In this document: one piece after another, positions 34,112 through 43,164 of the stretch | Position numbering within the stretch: the first letter of the stretch is position 1 | Layout of the letters: each line of letters begins with the position of its first letter | NCBI GenBank assembly: GCA_009911175.1 | Contig: QXWX01000006.1 | Coordinates: 7,683 to 71,682, forward strand | DNA: 64,000 bases | Source: Lachnospiraceae bacterium | GTDB taxonomy: Bacteria; Bacillota_A; Clostridia; Lachnospirales; Lachnospiraceae | Direction: 5' to 3' | Position numbers and translations under genes: made by a program | Notes under the pieces: generated by a model | Seen by the model: only the letters and a program-made list of their open reading frames with translations | Told to the model about the DNA's origin: nothing | The model's database searches: none

Positions 34112-34154
34112 ATTATGAAACGGCCGATTTTCCATAAGGGGATGCCTCTGGGGA
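34112..34154. repeat. Dispersed 44-bp repeat, diverged copy
   Basis: GAAACGGCCGATTTTCCATA and GGGGATGCCTCTGGGGA match the repeat at 4646-4693. The copy supplies the last 13 codons and stop of the MATE gene. Confidence 0.65.
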
Positions 34155-35489
34155 CAGCCTGCTCATCCAGCTTCTCCGTTTGAATACGATTAAAGTCATA
34201 CCAAGCCGGAGCAATTCCTCCTGGGACAGGATGAAATAAACCCATTCCACAGGCAGATGGAACAGGAATGCGGTAATCAGCCCTAAGGGTACGCCTGCCA
34301 GCCAGGTGCCCACAATGTCGATCACCATGATGTAGGTGGTCTTTCCGCCGCTGCGTACCACTCCGCCGCCCAGGATCATATTGGCGACCTTCACAGGGGC
34401 CAGGGCAGAAAAGGCAAGCAGCAGTCTGGCCGCGGTGTCCCGCACATGGGGCTCGACATGATAAAACGTCACATAGACTCCTCTCAGGCCGATCAGCAGT
34501 GCCGACAAAATGAGCGAGCCTGCGATTCCGTAGCACACCAGTTTTTTCGATTCCTGATACGCTTCCTCGTATTTGTCCGCACCCAGCCGTTTGCCGATCA
34601 GGATTCCCGCAGCCTGGGAAACGCCGCTCAACGCCCCGATGAATAACCCCTGGATCGGGCCGGTCATGGACATGGCGGCCAGGTCTCCCGGTTTTAAATG
34701 TCCATAGATAAAGGTGTTCACATTCTGTCCCAGGCTCCAAAGCAGTTCTGTGACCAGGATAGGAAGCAGCATTATAAGGTATTGCCGGTAACCATCTGTT
34801 CCAAGAGAGAGGGAAAACCGAAAATCCTTTTGCTCCCGCAGGCGGACCAGGCAGAAAACGGCCAGCATCAGCAGCATATTGACAGCCTGAGAGATCACGC
34901 TGGCCGCTGCCGCGCCTCTGACGCCAAACGCCGGAAGCCCGAAGTGCCCGAATATCAGAACATAGTTCAGCCCGGTATTCACAACCGCTGAAATGATTCC
35001 GGCGGCAAGGGGCCAGACAGCCCGGCCCAGACAGCGGACCATAACGGCCAGGATCGAGGATATGCCCATAGGGAGATATGTCCAAAGGATGCAGGTCAGA
35101 TAATATTGTCCAGCGTTGAGGAGCGCCGGGTCATCCTTGATGTAGAGTCCCACGATCTGTCCCGGAAACAGAGCGCACAGCGCGGTAAACAGCAAAGCCA
35201 GAGCTATGGCCGCAGTCAGATTGACCGTCAGGCTGCGGTCCGCCATTTCTCTGTTTTCCATACCCAGGTATTGGGAAATCATGATCCCGGCAATGGCAGC
35301 CACCGCTCCAAGCACAACGGAATAAATAAACGCAGGACGTCCCGCGACCTCCACCGCGGCCACCGCCGTACTTCCCAGCTGTCCGACCATCAGTTGGTCG
35401 ATCATAGAGAAAGAGGACTGCAGCATAGATTGAAGCCCTATCGGGACAGCGATTCCAACTACACTTGCCAGAAAGGATTCTTTTTTCAT
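34113..35489 (-). CDS. MATE-family efflux transporter
   Basis: Inner-membrane cation/drug antiporter of 458 residues with twelve hydrophobic segments in two related halves (MLQSSFSMIDQLMVGQLG in the first; GALSGVSQAAGILIGKRLG in the second). The start at 35489 follows GGTGATG. The final residues (RLSPEASPYGKSAVS) come from a copy of the dispersed repeat, so the natural C-terminus was probably replaced. It has its own promoter with paired operator-like palindromes just upstream. The LacI-type gene lies upstream on the same strand. Substrate unknown. Confidence 0.9.
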   Translation of the reverse strand: MKKESFLASVVGIAVPIGLQSMLQSSFSMIDQLMVGQLGSTAVAAVEVAGRPAFIYSVVLGAVAAIAGIMISQYLGMENREMADRSLTVNLTAAIALALLFTALCALFPGQIVGLYIKDDPALLNAGQYYLTCILWTYLPMGISSILAVMVRCLGRAVWPLAAGIISAVVNTGLNYVLIFGHFGLPAFGVRGAAAASVISQAVNMLLMLAVFCLVRLREQKDFRFSLSLGTDGYRQYLIMLLPILVTELLWSLGQNVNTFIYGHLKPGDLAAMSMTGPIQGLFIGALSGVSQAAGILIGKRLGADKYEEAYQESKKLVCYGIAGSLILSALLIGLRGVYVTFYHVEPHVRDTAARLLLAFSALAPVKVANMILGGGVVRSGGKTTYIMVIDIVGTWLAGVPLGLITAFLFHLPVEWVYFILSQEELLRLGMTLIVFKRRSWMSRLSPEASPYGKSAVS

Positions 35490-35513
35490 AAATCATCACC
35501 CGCCTTTTCCTTG

Positions 35514-35542
35514 AGTATATCTGGGAGGGCGGGTGTTTTCAA
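35514..35542 (-). promoter_or_regulatory. Promoter of the MATE gene
   Basis: Minus strand: TTGAAA (35537-35542), 17-nt spacer, TATACT (35514-35519). Confidence 0.65.
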
Positions 35543-35544
35543 TG

Positions 35545-35581
35545 GGTTAATCGCGTAACCTTTTGGGTTAATGACATAACC
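35545..35581. promoter_or_regulatory. Tandem palindromes GGTTA-N6-TAACC, candidate operators
   Basis: Two copies, at 35545-35560 and 35566-35581, are 21 bp apart (two helical turns). They abut the -35 hexamer of the MATE promoter on its upstream side, the position of an activator site. Confidence 0.65.
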
Positions 35582-35594
35582 TGAAACCGTGGCT

Positions 35595-36647
35595 TTATTG
35601 GCCGGATGCCTTGCGGCGAGATGCAGGGCACCGTGAACAGCCATCATACCCCTTGCTGCTGTTCCGTTCGATCAATTTGACGGGGATGGTAAAATTTTTG
35701 GTATATTCGGGCTGCTCCTTCATCTGGTTCAGCAAACGGATTGCCATCTGCGCCCGCAGCTTATAGTCCTGCCGGACAGAGGTCAGGGATGGAACAACCT
35801 GTCCGCAGAGATCACTGTCATCAAAACCAATGATAGAAATATCGTCGGGAATTTGAATGCCGGAGCTTTGTAAAAAGCGAATCATATCGACGGCGTAGAA
35901 ATCCGACACGGCAAAAATGGCGGTGAAACCGCAAAGCTTAGAAAAATGCTCCCGGTAATAACGATCCCGCATTTCCTTTTGCATGGGAATCTTCATGAAA
36001 TCTGCCTGAAACCCCAAGCCGCTGCACAGACCCTCATAACGCTGCTGATCCATACATTCCTGATTATCCGAGACGCAGAGAACCTTTCGATGCCCCAAAC
36101 GATGGAGATATTCGCCCACCTGACGTCCGCCGTCCCGGTCGTCAAGCTGAAGATTGCAAATCCTTCCCCTGTTTTCAAAGTAGCCGTCATAAACGACGAA
36201 GGGGATGTGGATGCGGCTGCGGAGTTCCTGATACTCATGGTCGCAGAAGCCCAGGATCACCATACCTGCCATATTCCACATAGACGCAAATTTAACGGTT
36301 CCCAGTAGATCGGTGGTTTTTTTGAGCATCATGAAGTAATCATTTTTTTCGAGCTCGTCCGCTAAGTAGTTGATCGAGGATGCAATAAACGGGTCTGTCA
36401 GCGCCCGGCCTTCATACTTTTCATGATCATTGATGACCACGCCGATGATCCGGGAGTTGTTCTGCGCCAGGAGCGTAGCGGCCATATTGGGGATATAGCC
36501 GCGTTCCTCCAGCTTTTCCTGTACCCGCTTGACCGTCTGGGCGGAAATTTTTTTCGTTTTTCCATGGATCACATTGGAGACGGTGGCGGTGCTGACGCCC
36601 ACCTCATTCGCAATATCTACGATCCGTACTTTGCCCTCTGCCCACAT
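35595..36647 (-). CDS. LacI-family transcriptional regulator
   Basis: Regulator of 350 residues. The LacI helix-turn-helix (VRIVDIANEVGVSTATVSNV, IHGKTKKISAQT) is joined to a periplasmic-binding-like sensor domain (IIGVVINDHEKYEG; SIIGFDDSDLCGQVVPSLTS). The ATG at 36647 (MWAEGKVRI) follows AAAGGAGG. The C-terminus (GYDGCSRCPASRRKASGQ) is unusual, with two Cys and many basic residues. Its ligand and target genes are not clear; no sugar genes adjoin it. Confidence 0.88.
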   Translation of the reverse strand: MWAEGKVRIVDIANEVGVSTATVSNVIHGKTKKISAQTVKRVQEKLEERGYIPNMAATLLAQNNSRIIGVVINDHEKYEGRALTDPFIASSINYLADELEKNDYFMMLKKTTDLLGTVKFASMWNMAGMVILGFCDHEYQELRSRIHIPFVVYDGYFENRGRICNLQLDDRDGGRQVGEYLHRLGHRKVLCVSDNQECMDQQRYEGLCSGLGFQADFMKIPMQKEMRDRYYREHFSKLCGFTAIFAVSDFYAVDMIRFLQSSGIQIPDDISIIGFDDSDLCGQVVPSLTSVRQDYKLRAQMAIRLLNQMKEQPEYTKNFTIPVKLIERNSSKGYDGCSRCPASRRKASGQ

Positions 36648-36681
36648 AAATGACCTCCTTTGCTGCGGCATGTTCTATATT

Positions 36682-36726
36682 TTGTAAAACGGCCGGATGG
36701 CCGTAACGGGGTGCCCTTGGGGTATA
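36682..36726. repeat. Dispersed 44-bp repeat, full copy in the LacI-gene leader
   Basis: TTGTAAAACGGCCGGATGGC and GGTGCCCTTGGGGTATA match the copy at 4646-4693. It lies between the promoter (36736-36764) and the start codon, so it is transcribed into the 5' leader. Confidence 0.75.
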
Positions 36727-36735
36727 CATCACCGA

Positions 36736-36764
36736 ATTATAGCAGAACTTTAGCAAGCGGACAA
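36736..36764 (-). promoter_or_regulatory. Promoter of the LacI-family gene
   Basis: Minus strand: TTGTCC (36759-36764), 17-nt spacer, TATAAT (36736-36741). Confidence 0.55.
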
Positions 36765-36903
36765 GCTGAAAAACAAAACTCTTTCGGTAACATCATCTTT
36801 TTTATCATTTAACCGTTCAGGTAGAAAATTTTCTATAATTTTTTAAATAGGTGTTTATTTTTCGAAAAAAAGTGATAAAATATAAACAGAAGGAGGCGGT
36901 GAT

Positions 36904-37944
36904 ATGTTCTGCAAAAATTTAAAGTATTACAGATTGAAAAATAATATGTCCAGGAAAGAACTTGCCTCTTTAGCCGGCATTTCTCCCATGTCTGTCAGCT
37001 ACTATGAAAATGGCGAAAGAAGGCCTGGTATGGATACCATAAAAAAACTGGCCGAAGTTTTGGGCGTGAAGGTCACGGATTTCTTGAGCAGTAGAGATGA
37101 CAAGCTTGAATTTGTCCATGGAGAATTTCGGAAAGCGGCTAAGCTGTCGTTAAAGCAGCAGGATTATATCAGAGAGTCCGTGGAAGAATACATGAACCGC
37201 TTTTATTCGGTTGTGGAGATACTGGGCGGAGAAATTTTGCCGGATGCGCCGCTGTGTCATGGTTTAGAACTATCCGGTGATATTGAGAAGGATGCATTGG
37301 CAATGCGCAGATATCTTCAAATTGCTGAATTTGGTCCTGTCAGAGGTCTGGTTGAATTATTGGAAAATAAAGGGATTCTTGTTTATGTGACAGAGATGGA
37401 CAGTGACGCGTTTTCAGGGATGAATGGTTTGATCAATGGAAGGCCTTATATTATTATAAATGGTAATATGAGTTCAGAAAGAATACGTTCCACGATTGCG
37501 CATGAGATGGCACATTTCATTTTTGCGTGGCCGGAAAATATGGCTGAGAGACAGGCTGAGGAAACTGCAACTGCAATAAGCGGCGCCTTTTTGCTTCCGG
37601 AAAGAGACGCGAAGAGGGAATTAGGCGTCAGAAGAACGCGTATCACCAAGGATATGACTTTGGTCTGCAGGGAGTATGGAATTTCCATGTATCTTTTGGT
37701 CAAACGCGCAAACATTTGCGGAATCATCAATGACAGTGTGGAGAAGGATTTTTACATCAGGGCCGGGCGGGCTGGCTGGAAGAAGAATGAACCGGAAAGA
37801 ACGGAAAGGGAAGAACCTGTTCTTTTTATGCAGTTGGTATTCCGCGCAGTGAGTGAAAATGAGATCTCTGTGCAGAAAGGTGCAGAGCTTTTGAAGAAGC
37901 CATATACGTTTGTTATGGAGCATTGCTTTGCCGCAGAGGGGTGA
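36904..37944 (+). CDS. XRE regulator with ImmA/IrrE metallopeptidase domain
   Basis: Fusion protein of 346 residues. A helix-turn-helix (RKELASLAGISPMSVSYYEN) is followed by an ImmA/IrrE-type zinc peptidase domain with HEMAH at about residue 200 and a downstream Glu-rich helix (AERQAEETATAIS). Such proteins cleave or unbind a repressor on stress, or act in toxin-antitoxin and mobile-element control. A GTTTAT/ATAAAC inverted repeat (36853-36887) lies before the start. A decayed copy of its peptidase part sits at 38651-38835. Confidence 0.87.
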   Translation: MFCKNLKYYRLKNNMSRKELASLAGISPMSVSYYENGERRPGMDTIKKLAEVLGVKVTDFLSSRDDKLEFVHGEFRKAAKLSLKQQDYIRESVEEYMNRFYSVVEILGGEILPDAPLCHGLELSGDIEKDALAMRRYLQIAEFGPVRGLVELLENKGILVYVTEMDSDAFSGMNGLINGRPYIIINGNMSSERIRSTIAHEMAHFIFAWPENMAERQAEETATAISGAFLLPERDAKRELGVRRTRITKDMTLVCREYGISMYLLVKRANICGIINDSVEKDFYIRAGRAGWKKNEPERTEREEPVLFMQLVFRAVSENEISVQKGAELLKKPYTFVMEHCFAAEG

Positions 37945-38059
37945 TGCATGAAATATATCAGCAGTGATACAACAATTTGAAAGTTAGTAAAGACATCTGT
38001 CAGAAATGGCGGGGGTCTTTTAAAATGCGACAAGGGTGTAATAGAAATCGTTTTCCTCT

Positions 38060-38501
38060 GCATCTGCGGAACAGCCGGATTCCGCCGGGCAGGGCGAGCT
38101 GACGGGCGTTTCGGATGAATATGGAATGATTCAAAAAGATTACAAGAATTACAGAAAGATCCAGGAGGAACTGGGAATCCATCTGCTGGATACGGAACTG
38201 TCTGCAAACAATCCATACATGCAGGGGCATATCATGACGGACGGAAATGATTTTGCTGTGATTACGGTGGAGAATTATATTTTGTGAGATACCGGCAGAT
38301 ATCAGCTTCTGGAAGAGGAAAACAGATATGCTTATGAAAGCGGAAATGTGTTCCTGTCGTTTATTTCATTGACTGTGAGGCTGATCCTCAGCGAAGAGTA
38401 GCTGAATCGCGGCTGGGATTGGGTGTATATTGGAATGTAACGGCTTGCAGAGAGCTATACGTCCGGGCGGGGCTATAGGGTCAATCTCGTGGAGCGTACA
38501 C
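38060..38501 (+). pseudogene. Decayed copy of the anti-sigma gene
   Basis: This stretch repeats about 440 bases of the intact gene at 40334-41215 with many substitutions and several in-frame stops (for example TGA after the codons for VENYIL). It lacks the N-terminal membrane part. The match begins in the Ala/Glu/Gln-rich linker and ends at the codons for LVERT. Confidence 0.85.
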
Positions 38502-38650
38502 GTTTATCTGGGTTAGGTACACTACTTTGTAACTCCGTGCATTTCTGTAAGCGGCTATGTAATAATAGATATTTTGTGATCTTACTAATGCTGGGAAAAT
38601 GATGCTGATATTCGTCAAGCATCAGTTTCTTGTGCTCTTCTTTTAGTTGT

Positions 38651-38835
38651 GGTTGATCAATGGAAGGCCTTATACAATTATAAATGGTAATATGAGTTCA
38701 GAAAGAATACGTTCCACGATTGCGCATGAAATGGCTCATTCCATTTTCGTGTGGCCGGAAAGAAGGATTTAGGCGTCAGAAGAACACGGGTCACCAAAGA
38801 TATGACCTTGGCTTGAGGGGGGATGGAATTCCAAT
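38651..38835 (+). pseudogene. Decayed copy of the ImmA-type peptidase gene
   Basis: The stretch repeats the part of 36904-37944 that encodes LINGRPYIIING, the HEMAH region (HEMAHSIF here) and RRTR. An internal deletion and stops make it non-functional. The gap 38502-38650 holds nothing recognisable. Confidence 0.82.
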
Positions 38836-39036
38836 GAAATAAGAGGAAGAAGTTAAGGAATGTGCATAAAATAAGTATACCAAAATTATTTGTATAAAAA
38901 ATATTTTTCATGTCATATTTTTTCTGTTTAATGTGTCTAAAATATATAGGAGCAAAAATATAGCTTTAGAAATGCTGTATATCCAAAAACGAAGGAGGAG
39001 AAAGAATGAAATAAGAAGACAAAAAGAATTGTAGGG

Positions 39037-39543
39037 ATGTTGTTAAGCATGGTTATGTTATTCTCATTTTCTATGACAGTTTCTGCTCAGGAAAATGAGG
39101 TAGAACAGGATGACAGAACATATCTGATTGTGAATGGAGAAGATATTGTATATGTGGGTGAGGATTATGAGAATCCAGAAACAGGGGAATATGTTCGCTG
39201 GGATACAAGTTCCCGTGGTGTAGATAAGAGTTTTTCTTTTTGCATCCGCTATTCACTTACAACTTCGGACTTTACCGTACATAGTGATAGAGTACTCGTG
39301 ACTGCAAATGCCTATGTGGCAGATTTGTATGGAGTCCCAGTAAACGGATATACAGGACATCTATATACCGTTTCTATTGTGGGTTGGTATTCGAGAAATC
39401 TTCAATTTTCTGTAGGTAATTCACAATCAGGAACAATTACGGGACTAGATAATGGTGGAACCTATAAAGTGCGGATTACAAACAATGACTATTTGCCAGA
39501 TACGAGAAATTTAGTAGGTAGTGGTTCTGTATCGACATTATGA
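39037..39543 (+). CDS. Small secreted protein, apparently frameshifted at codon 3
   Basis: The open frame encodes a signal-peptide core (MLLSMVMLFSFSMTVSAQ), probable cleavage after VSA, and a mature domain of about 150 residues rich in Thr, Tyr and Val, with an Ig-like beta pattern. A strong site AAGGAGGAG precedes ATG at 39006, but that frame reads ATG-AAA-TAA. Removing the extra T would give MKKKTKRIVGML fused to the open frame, a normal signal peptide. The gene is therefore either newly inactivated, phase-variable, or translated weakly from 39037. I do not recognise the family. Confidence 0.6.
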   Translation: MLLSMVMLFSFSMTVSAQENEVEQDDRTYLIVNGEDIVYVGEDYENPETGEYVRWDTSSRGVDKSFSFCIRYSLTTSDFTVHSDRVLVTANAYVADLYGVPVNGYTGHLYTVSIVGWYSRNLQFSVGNSQSGTITGLDNGGTYKVRITNNDYLPDTRNLVGSGSVSTL

Positions 39544-39586
39544 TTCTCAAAAATGTTTTTATTTAACAATTTAATATTTTAGTGCT

Positions 39587-39635
39587 AAAAATCCTGTTTA
39601 TATTAGCGTAGGCTATCAGTATAGACAGGATTTTT
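39587..39635 (+). terminator. Terminator after the secreted-protein gene
   Basis: AAAAATCCTGT (39587-39597) pairs perfectly with 39625-39635 across a 27-nt loop, ending in T5. Confidence 0.75.
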
Positions 39636-39650
39636 GTATTATATATTTAA

Positions 39651-39688
39651 TGATATTGAGCGCAAGATAAATCTGCTGCTCAATATCA
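39651..39688. repeat. 11-bp stem hairpin
   Basis: TGATATTGAGC (39651-39661) pairs with 39678-39688 in the gap before the sigma gene. Confidence 0.55.
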
Positions 39689-39744
39689 AATGATGTGCAC
39701 AAACGCATGAAGAAACATGTCGCTGTGCGGTTGCGGCTAACGCA

Positions 39745-39777
39745 ATACTCACGGCAGATTTCGTCGGCCGTGAGTAT
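39745..39777. repeat. 11-bp stem hairpin before the sigma gene
   Basis: ATACTCACGGC (39745-39755) pairs with 39767-39777. It lies in or near the sigma-factor leader. Only these hairpins were found in 39636-39843. Confidence 0.55.
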
Positions 39778-39843
39778 AATAAAATTATATAGATGTAATA
39801 TCGATTAATTCTGGTGTGTCTAAGGGATGAAAGGAGAGAAAAA

Positions 39844-40344
39844 ATGCCGGCAGATCAAAATTTAGAGAGACTGATGAACGAGTATGGCGACGCCATCCTG
39901 CGTATGTGTTTTTTATATCTGAAGGACTATCAGCTTGCGGAGGATGCCGCTCAGGAGACCTTTATCAAGGCTATGAAATGTTATGATGCGTTTGAACATA
40001 GATCAAGTGAAAAGACGTGGCTGATCCGCATTGCGGTCAACTGCTGTAAAAATATGATGAGAAGCCGTTGGTTTCAGATTGCCCGAAATGACCTGAGGGA
40101 TGATCAGGAAAAAGCGCATGATGATCCGATCGATGCGTTTTTGGAGAAGGACAGTGTGTCACGGGCGATCATGAAACTGAATGCAAATGACAGGCAGGTT
40201 ATCATGCTGTATTATTACCAAGACTTGTCTGTGCATGAGATCGCGGCAGTGATCGGTAAAAAAGAAAATGCCGTATTGCAGCGCTTAAAGAGGGCGCGGG
40301 ACAGATTGAAAATCATTTTAGAGGAGGCCGGATATGAATATTAA
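39844..40344 (+). CDS. ECF-type RNA polymerase sigma factor
   Basis: Alternative sigma factor of 166 residues. Region 2 (YGDAILRMCFLYLKDYQLAE, DAAQETFIKAM) and region 4 (LNANDRQVIMLYYYQDLSVH, EIAAVIGKKENAVLQRLKR) are complete with no region 3, as in the ECF class. The ATG at 39844 (MPADQNLERL) follows AAGGAGAG. The stop overlaps the membrane protein gene that follows by 11 bases, the usual sigma/anti-sigma order. Confidence 0.92.
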   Translation: MPADQNLERLMNEYGDAILRMCFLYLKDYQLAEDAAQETFIKAMKCYDAFEHRSSEKTWLIRIAVNCCKNMMRSRWFQIARNDLRDDQEKAHDDPIDAFLEKDSVSRAIMKLNANDRQVIMLYYYQDLSVHEIAAVIGKKENAVLQRLKRARDRLKIILEEAGYEY

Positions 40345-41215
40345 TATGAAGGACACGATTGACAGGGAACTGGAGTGTATCGTACTAAGCGAGGAAATGA
40401 AAAGTCGGATTAGAAAGAAAGCAGTTTCCCGGCGAAGGGACGGGGTACTGAAATGGGCTGTGGTTTTTGCGGCAGCGGTAATCCTGGGAGGAACCGGCGC
40501 CGCAGCCGGATATCGTATGCTGATCACGCATTCGGTTAATGGAGAGGTCTTGCCTGAATTGGATCCCATGCGGGTCGTAGAGATTCATATACCAGAGGGA
40601 CAGCCAGCAGCATTTGCATCTGCGGAACAGCCTGCAGCGCCTGCGCCCGCAGAACAGCCGGATTCCGCCGGGCAGGGTGAGCTGACGGGCGTTCCGGATG
40701 AATATGGAATGATTCAAAAAGATTATAAGGATTACAGAAAGATCCAGGAGGAATTGGGAATCCATCTGCTGGATACGGAATTGTCTGCAAACAATCCATA
40801 CATGCAGGGGCATATCATGACGGACGGAAGCGATTTTGCGATGATCACGGTGGAGAATTATATTTTGGGAGATACCGGCAGATATCAGTTTCTGGAAGAG
40901 GAAAACAGATATGCTTATGAAAGCGGAAATGTGTTCCTGTCGCCCATTTCATTGACTGTGAGGCTGATCCTCAGCGAAGAGCAGCTGAATCGCGGCTGGG
41001 ACTGGGAGTATCTTGGAATGTATCGGTTTGCGGAGAGCTATACGTCCGGGCAGGGCTATAGGGTCAATCTCGTGGAGCGTACACTGGAAAACGGAGACAC
41101 GGGCAATGCTGTGCTGGAAAAAAGTGCGGTTTTTGTGGCGGATGGGGTGGAGTATACTTTGAGAGGAAGGGTTTCCATGGAAACGATGAAGGGGATTGTG
41201 GAGACGATGAAGTAA
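40334..41215 (+). CDS. Membrane anti-sigma-like protein
   Basis: Protein of 293 residues. The first 35 residues are cytoplasmic and charged, one membrane helix follows (about 39-62, WAVVFAAAVILGGTGAAAGY), then an Ala/Pro/Glu linker and an extracytoplasmic domain of about 180 residues. The place and plan are those of anti-sigma partners of ECF factors, with the N-terminal segment holding the sigma factor, although I see no zinc-binding ZAS motif. A decayed second copy lies at 38060-38501. Confidence 0.75.
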   Translation: MNINMKDTIDRELECIVLSEEMKSRIRKKAVSRRRDGVLKWAVVFAAAVILGGTGAAAGYRMLITHSVNGEVLPELDPMRVVEIHIPEGQPAAFASAEQPAAPAPAEQPDSAGQGELTGVPDEYGMIQKDYKDYRKIQEELGIHLLDTELSANNPYMQGHIMTDGSDFAMITVENYILGDTGRYQFLEEENRYAYESGNVFLSPISLTVRLILSEEQLNRGWDWEYLGMYRFAESYTSGQGYRVNLVERTLENGDTGNAVLEKSAVFVADGVEYTLRGRVSMETMKGIVETMK

Positions 41216-41440
41216 GGTTTGGCATGATTTTCAATTCTATTGAGTTGATTTTGCGTTGCAGATTGCATATAATATAGGTGCAATCCCGGAGCAAAACATT
41301 ACTCTGATGTGGGGGAAACGCTTCAGGAGCTGAAAAGATGAGGCGTGATATTGTCGTGTACTGAAATTCATAGTGATTTGTTCGGGAAATGATTTCCTTA
41401 AAATCAAAAGAGATATTAATTATGGAAGGAATGTAAAAAT

Positions 41441-43042
41441 ATGTGCAAGCATTTTAATACAACTGGTCTGTGCTTCCCGGACGAGCATTATATGGTCAAC
41501 ATAGACGGACGCCTGGAAGAGATAAAGGGGATGGTGGACCGCGGAGAATATTTTGCTGTCAACAGGGCGCGTCAATATGGCAAAACAACGACTCTAAATC
41601 GGCTGGCTGAGAAGCTGTCGGGAGAATATATTGTTTTTTTGATCAGCTTTGAAGGAATCGAAGATGCTGTGTATGAGAACGCTGCCTCCTTTTGCCAGCG
41701 TTTTTGCCGTCTTTTATATCGTTTTCTGAGATATAATGAACGTATGACAGATGGGATTTCTGAATCTTTAAAAGAAGAACTGCGCCGGGTGCAGTCGGAT
41801 AACGCCGTCAATTTGGAGGACTTATCCGACTTGATATCAGAACTATGCGGTCAGTCAGAGAAACCAGTTGTCATCATGATTGATGAAGTGGATCAGGCAG
41901 GGAATCAGAAAATATTTCTTTCATTTCTGGGGATGCTCCGACGAAAGTTTCTGTCAAGAAAAACAGAGCCCACGTTCCATTCTGTTGTATTGGCCGGAGT
42001 ATACGACATAAACAATTTAAAATTAAAGGTTCGTCCTATGGAGGAGCATCAATATAATAGTCCGTGGAACATTGCGGCTGAATTTCTGGTAGATATGAAT
42101 TTCTCAATCCAGGACATTGCCGGAATGCTTACAGACTATGAGCATGACCATCATACCGGAATGGACATTATGAAGATATCCGGGCTGATATATGACTACA
42201 CCTCCGGATATCCATTTCTGGTATCCAGGCTTTGTCAGATTTTGGATGAAAATCTTTTGGGGAAAGAGGGGTTCCCGGATTTAGCGGCTGTGTGGACAAA
42301 AGACGGGGTGACAAAGGCTGTTAAAAAACTGTTGGCGGAATCGAACACACTGTTTGATGATCTGGTGAAAAAGCTGAATGATTTTCCCGAACTAAGACAG
42401 GCGGTTTATGCCATTTTATTTAAAGGGGAAAAGATCAGTTACAGTGCTTATAATCATGTATTTCATCTGGGGATTATGTTTGGCTTTATAAAGGAAGAGC
42501 ATGAAAACATTGTAATCGCTAACCGGATTTTTGAGACACAGCTGTATAATCTTTTTATTTCAGAAGAATTGCTGGACAGCGCTATGTATAAGTCCGCGTC
42601 CATGGATAAGGACAGAAATATGTTTATCCGCGATGGACGGTTGGATATGGAGCAGGTATTGGTCAGATTTACAGAGACATTTACAGATATATATTCAGAT
42701 GCAGAGGAACGTTTTATAGAAGAGAACGGACGCCGTTTCTTTTTGCTTTACCTGAAACCGATCATCAATGGCGCGGGCAATTATTATATCGAGGCACAGA
42801 CGAGGAACAGGCGCAGGACAGATGTGATTATTGATTACTGCGGAGAGCAATTTGTCTGTGAATTAAAAATCTGGCATGGTGAGGAGTATAACAGGCGGGG
42901 AGAGGATCAGCTGCTCCGCTATCTGGAGGATTACCATCTTACGACGGGATATATGCTCAGCTTTAATTTTAATAAAAAGAAAAAGACGGGAGTACGGAAA
43001 ATTCGGATCGGAGAACGGACGATTATTGAGGCAGTAGTGTAA
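41441..43042 (+). CDS. AAA-like ATPase with C-terminal PD-(D/E)XK nuclease domain
   Basis: Protein of 533 residues. The N-terminal ATPase has the P-loop RARQYGKTTTLNRL (about 40-50) and Walker B VVIMIDEVD. The middle is an ATPase lid and helical region. The C-terminus carries a PD-(D/E)XK-type core (RRRTDVIIDY and FVCELKIWHG, about residues 456-478). The family (AAA-ATPase-like plus DUF1703-like) is abundant in gut Bacteroidetes and Clostridia with unknown function; mobile-element or defence roles are suspected. It is the only intact member here; decayed relatives lie at 6361-7435 and 33862-34040. The 225 bases before it show no recognisable feature. Confidence 0.85.
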   Translation: MCKHFNTTGLCFPDEHYMVNIDGRLEEIKGMVDRGEYFAVNRARQYGKTTTLNRLAEKLSGEYIVFLISFEGIEDAVYENAASFCQRFCRLLYRFLRYNERMTDGISESLKEELRRVQSDNAVNLEDLSDLISELCGQSEKPVVIMIDEVDQAGNQKIFLSFLGMLRRKFLSRKTEPTFHSVVLAGVYDINNLKLKVRPMEEHQYNSPWNIAAEFLVDMNFSIQDIAGMLTDYEHDHHTGMDIMKISGLIYDYTSGYPFLVSRLCQILDENLLGKEGFPDLAAVWTKDGVTKAVKKLLAESNTLFDDLVKKLNDFPELRQAVYAILFKGEKISYSAYNHVFHLGIMFGFIKEEHENIVIANRIFETQLYNLFISEELLDSAMYKSASMDKDRNMFIRDGRLDMEQVLVRFTETFTDIYSDAEERFIEENGRRFFLLYLKPIINGAGNYYIEAQTRNRRRTDVIIDYCGEQFVCELKIWHGEEYNRRGEDQLLRYLEDYHLTTGYMLSFNFNKKKKTGVRKIRIGERTIIEAVV

Positions 43043-43061
43043 CTCTTATATTTGAAAAAAC

Positions 43062-43090
43062 AGGCCGGGGCGTGAGGCCCTGGCCTTTAC
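43062..43090 (+). terminator. Hairpin after the AAA/nuclease gene
   Basis: AGGCC-x-GGGC and GCCC-x-GGCCT (43062-43086) form an imperfect stem followed by TTTA. Likely terminator. Confidence 0.55.
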
Positions 43091-43164
43091 TGGATTGCTG
43101 GAAAGCTGTCCAGCCCTTTTTTCAAAAATTCGTTCGACACGTTCCGACAGCATCCGGGAGGAAC

